A stretch of 64,000 nucleotides of DNA, taken from positions 1 through 64,000 of the forward strand of contig NZ_JACHCI010000028.1 of assembly GCF_014200675.1 (NCBI RefSeq). The letters are read 5' to 3'. Positions 61,801 to 64,000 of this stretch are shown here, piece after piece. The translations under genes were made by a program, and so were the position numbers. Position 1 is the stretch's first letter; each line of letters begins with the position of its first letter. The notes under the pieces are model-generated. The model had not been told where the DNA came from and searched no databases. It saw only the letters and a list, made by a program, of their open reading frames with translations. The DNA is from Janthinobacterium saanense. GTDB taxonomy: Bacteria > Pseudomonadota > Gammaproteobacteria > Burkholderiales > Burkholderiaceae_D.

Positions 61801-63326
61801 ATATTTTCTATGATAGTGCCGAAAAGGTGCCGCGAGTGGCGAAATTCCGCTTCAGTGCGGCGGCGCTCCGTAATGTCCAGCAACAGGCCCGAGACGCCCA
61901 GTAATTGCTGTTCCGGCCCGAAAATCGGGTGATAGGACACGATCCAATGGCTCGCTTCGTCATGTCTTTCTCCCGAATAGCCTTTCATTTCGATATTGAC
62001 GATGGCTTTTCCGGTCTGGAGAACATGGCGCAAGCCCCGTTCCACCTCCATGCGCACGCCGTCGTTGAAGATCATCTCGCTCAGCGGCCGGCCGATATGG
62101 CTGGCCACGGGGGTGGCATTGAGGGCGGCCAGGTAGTCGTTGATCATCACGATGCGCAGGTCATGGTCGACGAAAATGAGGCCGATGGGCGCCGTCGCGT
62201 ACACGGTCGCCAGCAAGCGGGTGGACTGCTCCAGCGCCAAAGTACGCTCTGCCACCAGGCTTTCCAGCTGCGTGCGGTGGCGTAGCAAATCGCTTTCCAG
62301 GGTGGCCAGCGCCTGCGCCATATCCGCCGATTCGCGGTTGGTGTGGCGGCCCGGCGCCAGCGGCTGGCCTAGCGCCAGCGCCTGTATCTGCCCCGTCAGG
62401 GTTTGCAGGGTGTAGGCCAGGCGGCCACCCATTTTCCAGGCCAGCGCGAAAGCCACGCCCAGCAGCAGCGCCAGGATTGCCGAGCCCGTCAACACGGAAC
62501 GCAGCAAGGCCTCGCTGACGGTGGCCGTGCGCATGGTCACGGCCGCCGTCCAGGCATCATCGCGGGCACGGTGAAAGCCCGTGTAGACATCCAGGCCTTC
62601 CATCGATTCGTGGCGCACCATGCCGTCGCGCGCCTGCAGCACTTGTTCCAGCAGTTGCGGCATGCTGCGCTGCCCCACATAGCGTTGCGGATCGCGCGTG
62701 CGCGCCACGTTGATGCCATCGGCATTGATGATGGCCGCGCTCAGGTAGGACGGCATGCCCAGTTCGCGCATCACGCCCGGCAGATAGTTGGCGGGATACA
62801 GCGCCGTGAGCACCAGCGGCGAACCCTTGCTGCGTGGCAGCGGCGTGCTCCAGGCCATTTGCGGTATGTCCGCCGCCCCTGCAGGCAGGCTGGTCAGGCG
62901 GGGCTGGCCCCGATCCGCCGTGCGCTGCATGCTGGCCGCCGCCTTGGGCGCCAGGCCGGTCGGCGTGCTCTGCAAGGGCAGGGCGGTGTCAAATAACTGA
63001 TGGCCCGCGGTATCGGACAAAATGAAGGCGCTGACGGCAAAGCCGGGGCGCAGCAGGCTGGCCGCCTGGCTCCGCAGGGCAGCGATATCGTGATCGCGCA
63101 GGGCAGGCGAATTCGCCAGCACATAAGCAGCCATGCGGGCGCCGTCGATATCGCGCTCGACCGTGGCGCTGACGGCGCGCGCCGCCTGCGCCGTCTCGCT
63201 GACGACATGATCGCGTTCGCGCTTGTAGCTTTGCGTGGCCAGCAGCACGAACACCACCGCCGTTGGCACGGCCCACGCCAGCACCAGCCGCGAGATTCTT
63301 GCGCGTATCGAAGGCAAATCGTGCAA
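58830..63326 (-). CDS. hybrid sensor histidine kinase with dCache, HAMP, three PAS, two REC and Hpt domains
   Basis: 1498 residues, TTG start (GGGAG upstream). Order: membrane span (about 12-32), periplasmic dCache-like sensor, second span near 285-305, HAMP, three PAS domains (about 375-490, 500-620, 640-760), HisKA with His785 in '[16 protein letters not shown]', ATPase ('[14 protein letters not shown]', '[16 protein letters not shown]'), two receivers (Asp1074 in '[11 protein letters not shown]', Asp1216 in '[11 protein letters not shown]') and an Hpt domain with His1362 in '[14 protein letters not shown]'. It can run a full His-Asp-His relay whose last step would phosphorylate the coupled REC-GGDEF protein. 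The input ligand is unknown. Confidence 0.93.
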   Translation of the reverse strand: MHDLPSIRARISRLVLAWAVPTAVVFVLLATQSYKRERDHVVSETAQAARAVSATVERDIDGARMAAYVLANSPALRDHDIAALRSQAASLLRPGFAVSAFILSDTAGHQLFDTALPLQSTPTGLAPKAAASMQRTADRGQPRLTSLPAGAADIPQMAWSTPLPRSKGSPLVLTALYPANYLPGVMRELGMPSYLSAAIINADGINVARTRDPQRYVGQRSMPQLLEQVLQARDGMVRHESMEGLDVYTGFHRARDDAWTAAVTMRTATVSEALLRSVLTGSAILALLLGVAFALAWKMGGRLAYTLQTLTGQIQALALGQPLAPGRHTNRESADMAQALATLESDLLRHRTQLESLVAERTLALEQSTRLLATVYATAPIGLIFVDHDLRIVMINDYLAALNATPVASHIGRPLSEMIFNDGVRMEVERGLRHVLQTGKAIVNIEMKGYSGERHDEASHWIVSYHPIFGPEQQLLGVSGLLLDITERRRTEAEFRHSRHLFGTIIENIPAMVFVKRADKLSFEMVNRHTELTLGRSREQLLGKTDHDFFPPQQAAAFINADRKLLATGQMVEIEQEAINTADGSTRYFTTRKVVLRDDAGRASHVLGVSIDISERKRAAEVLRATTLRLEQSERFIRTVTDNLPGMVSYWGSDLRCRFANQFYTECFGRSSAELDGIHISELLGPELFKIYAPHVEGVLAGRPQSFERDLLDPQGQVRHTWTNYIPDFDDSSSVRGFFVLGSDVSELKRTQLRLHELNEQMVRARDKAEAASIAKSDFVANMSHEIRTPMNAIIGLARLLEESPLERRERSYVSKIQMATQSLLGIVNDVLDFSKIEAGQLVLEQRRFQLERMLTSIGVLLASGAWARGVEPVFVLDPHVPTELIGDALRVEQILINLVGNAIKFTSDGEVVLGIRALFEDADTVTLEFSVRDTGIGIAAAEQEHIFDAFSQGDSSTSRKYGGTGLGLAICRRMVELMGGSLSVKSTLGQGSDFRFVCRFSRAGPAPVRSATPPLSVLIIDDNASVRSMLEALCAAQGWHSRSADGGIAGMALLRSHARLDDGKPPAGLVLLDAAMPDIDGISMLTEVRADPALKIPPVIMLVADQASENLERIAGSLALAAIVSKPATPARLLAAIDAVCHGRSAPPVLPVSTPLSGLLAGMRVLLVEDNEINQEVAQYILLHSGARVAVAANGQLAVDLLASSPRDFDVVLMDLQMPVLNGYEATQAIRSLGLRDLPIVAMTANAMDDDRLRAISSGMNAHVAKPIDVDELIQTLRRLVPMLDAPERQTPASGEHLATAEVPASVPGIDLAAALHRFGGDYGAFLALLKRFENSQGDAVEETRRLLAQGQTEQAGQQLHRLCGVAANLGASAVADLSARAGKALKAGQGQAADSLLAQLEQAMGVVIEGTRPLPLPMSHARPAGSPVDLRAGLAELLDLILNNNLKALAQFHLLRPALEQSDRETALALDYAIGTLDFSDAEKLVRDQLKREENT

Positions 63327-63718
63327 GCGGCGAGCTCCCAGAAAGATGCGAGGAATGAAACGATGCTAGTCGAAATAGATACACAAGACAAGCGTAGTTT
63401 CTGCCGTGCAAGACAAGCCCGGCATTCGCACTTCAGGTAGCGTCACTGCCTTGAATTTTACGCATGGCATGGGCCATTGGCAAAGAGGCAGGTGTCATTG
63501 CCAGCCGTGCCGATGACGGCGTGTCCCCAGCTCTGTGCAGCACCGATGCCGACGTGGGCCTTCCTGCCAAACTTCTTCGCGCATCATCAAGCTTTTATAC
63601 GCAGCATGCGTGCCAGCCGGGTCAGAGCCCCGCTGGGAATGCAGGCTATGAATTGATCAGCATTTCCATAAGGGGAAGCCAATGGGGGGCGGTTTCAAAG
63701 AGCAAGCGCAATACTGGG
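63327..63718. other. gap between hybrid kinase and IS30 fragment
   Basis: About 390 bases. The part next to the kinase (63327-63450) should hold its promoter. The middle carries a transposase relic (63458-63583). 63590-63718 shows no coding frame and may include the IS30 element's end, which I cannot place. Confidence 0.5.
63458..63583 (-). pseudogene. IS5-family-like transposase relic
   Basis: On the minus strand about 40 codons read 'CAKKFGRKAHVGIGAAQSWGHAVIGTAGNDT..' between two stop codons. The pattern K-FG-KAH-G-...-G-...H-V-GTA-N resembles the central DDE region of IS5-type transposases. Both ends are lost, so this is a decayed fragment. Recognition is by pattern and short; similarity search would settle it. 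Confidence 0.45.
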
Positions 63719-64000
63719 TTAATTAACAGTGGTGGTTGGTGCTTGTAGCAACGTGATGTGCTGAGTATAAACGACGAGTGGTGATTCGTAATTGAGTCGG
63801 GCACGTGGCCTGGTATTGAGCGAGAGCGCGATGGCGTCGAGTTCGTCCTGAGAGTAAATCGACAGGTCCGAACCCTTGGGCATATATTGACGTAGCAGGC
63901 CGTTGGTATTCTCGTTGGAGCCGCGTTGCCAAGGGCTGTGCGGGTCGGCGAAATAGATCTGGACGCCGGTGCGTTCGGTCAGTGTTTTATGGGCATACAT
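63719..64000 (-). mobile_element. IS30-family transposase, C-terminal part (cut by window end)
   Basis: 93 visible residues. '[63 protein letters not shown]' is the highly conserved C-terminus of IS30 transposases; Glu in '[11 protein letters not shown]' is the last residue of the DDE triad. The first part lies outside the window, so the frame is open at 64000. It ends at a TAA at 63719-63721. The element may be intact. Confidence 0.93.

Overview
The window is high-GC chromosomal DNA from a betaproteobacterium, most likely an Oxalobacteraceae member close to Janthinobacterium, Duganella or Massilia. That placement is my inference from protein style (several TonB-dependent receptors, LysR regulators, an HME-type RND pump, a c-di-GMP hybrid kinase, a BBP2-type porin) and not from a search. 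The gene organisation is ordinary and dense, with two small accessory patches and insertion-sequence debris at the right edge.

Layout. 1-2.5 kb: end of a prophage (tail-fibre fragment, holin, GH19 endolysin, Rz/Rz1 spanins with overlapping stops and starts), then a terminator and tRNA-Leu(UAA). 2.7-9.2 kb: a TonB-dependent receptor, an HD-GYP protein, a small conserved protein, two adjacent DUF2939 paralogues and an orphan ParB-like protein. 9.2-15 kb: a penicillin/AHL-acylase-type Ntn hydrolase, a cystathionine beta-synthase/gamma-lyase operon (reverse transsulfuration) and thymidine kinase. 15.3-23.4 kb: a BBP2 porin and a CzcB-CzcA-OMF tripartite efflux operon. 23.4-32.8 kb: a DUF2007 protein, a HELAH-motif membrane protein, a peroxiredoxin/LysR pair, the Prc tail-specific protease, a LysR/MFS pair, an MqsRA toxin-antitoxin pair and a thioredoxin-like protein. 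32.9-38.2 kb: a two-component system, an Ohr/OsmC peroxidase, an epoxide-hydrolase-like protein and AlaC. 38.2-42.2 kb: a FecI-FecR-TonB receptor signalling set with a Fur box. 42.5-48.9 kb: a ROK regulator, TonB receptor, DUF218 protein and MFS transporter, looking like a sugar-uptake locus. 49-51.6 kb: an AspT-type antiporter and a small accessory patch. 51.6-58 kb: a DUF6624 protein, an acyl-CoA dehydrogenase/MaoC operon and a LysR/SDR pair. 57.9-63.3 kb: a giant hybrid histidine kinase translationally coupled to a receiver-GGDEF protein. 63.4-64 kb: an IS5-like transposase relic and the C-terminal end of an IS30-family transposase.

The most notable unexplained structures are these. (1) A four-copy family of about 122-bp intergenic units (28839, 31271, 42395, 48941; all + strand), each with a conserved upstream box, a promoter-like region, a CU-rich segment carrying anti-Shine-Dalgarno motifs and a near-identical intrinsic terminator. 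They read as sibling small RNAs. (2) A 47-bp inverted repeat with 46 matches, whose copies lie about 51 kb apart, one at the broken end of the tail-fibre gene and one at the edge of a patch with two tiny membrane proteins. (3) The same palindrome, TGTATC-N13-GATACA, in front of both the two-component system/thioredoxin-like divergent pair and the Ohr gene, which suggests a small redox-linked regulon.
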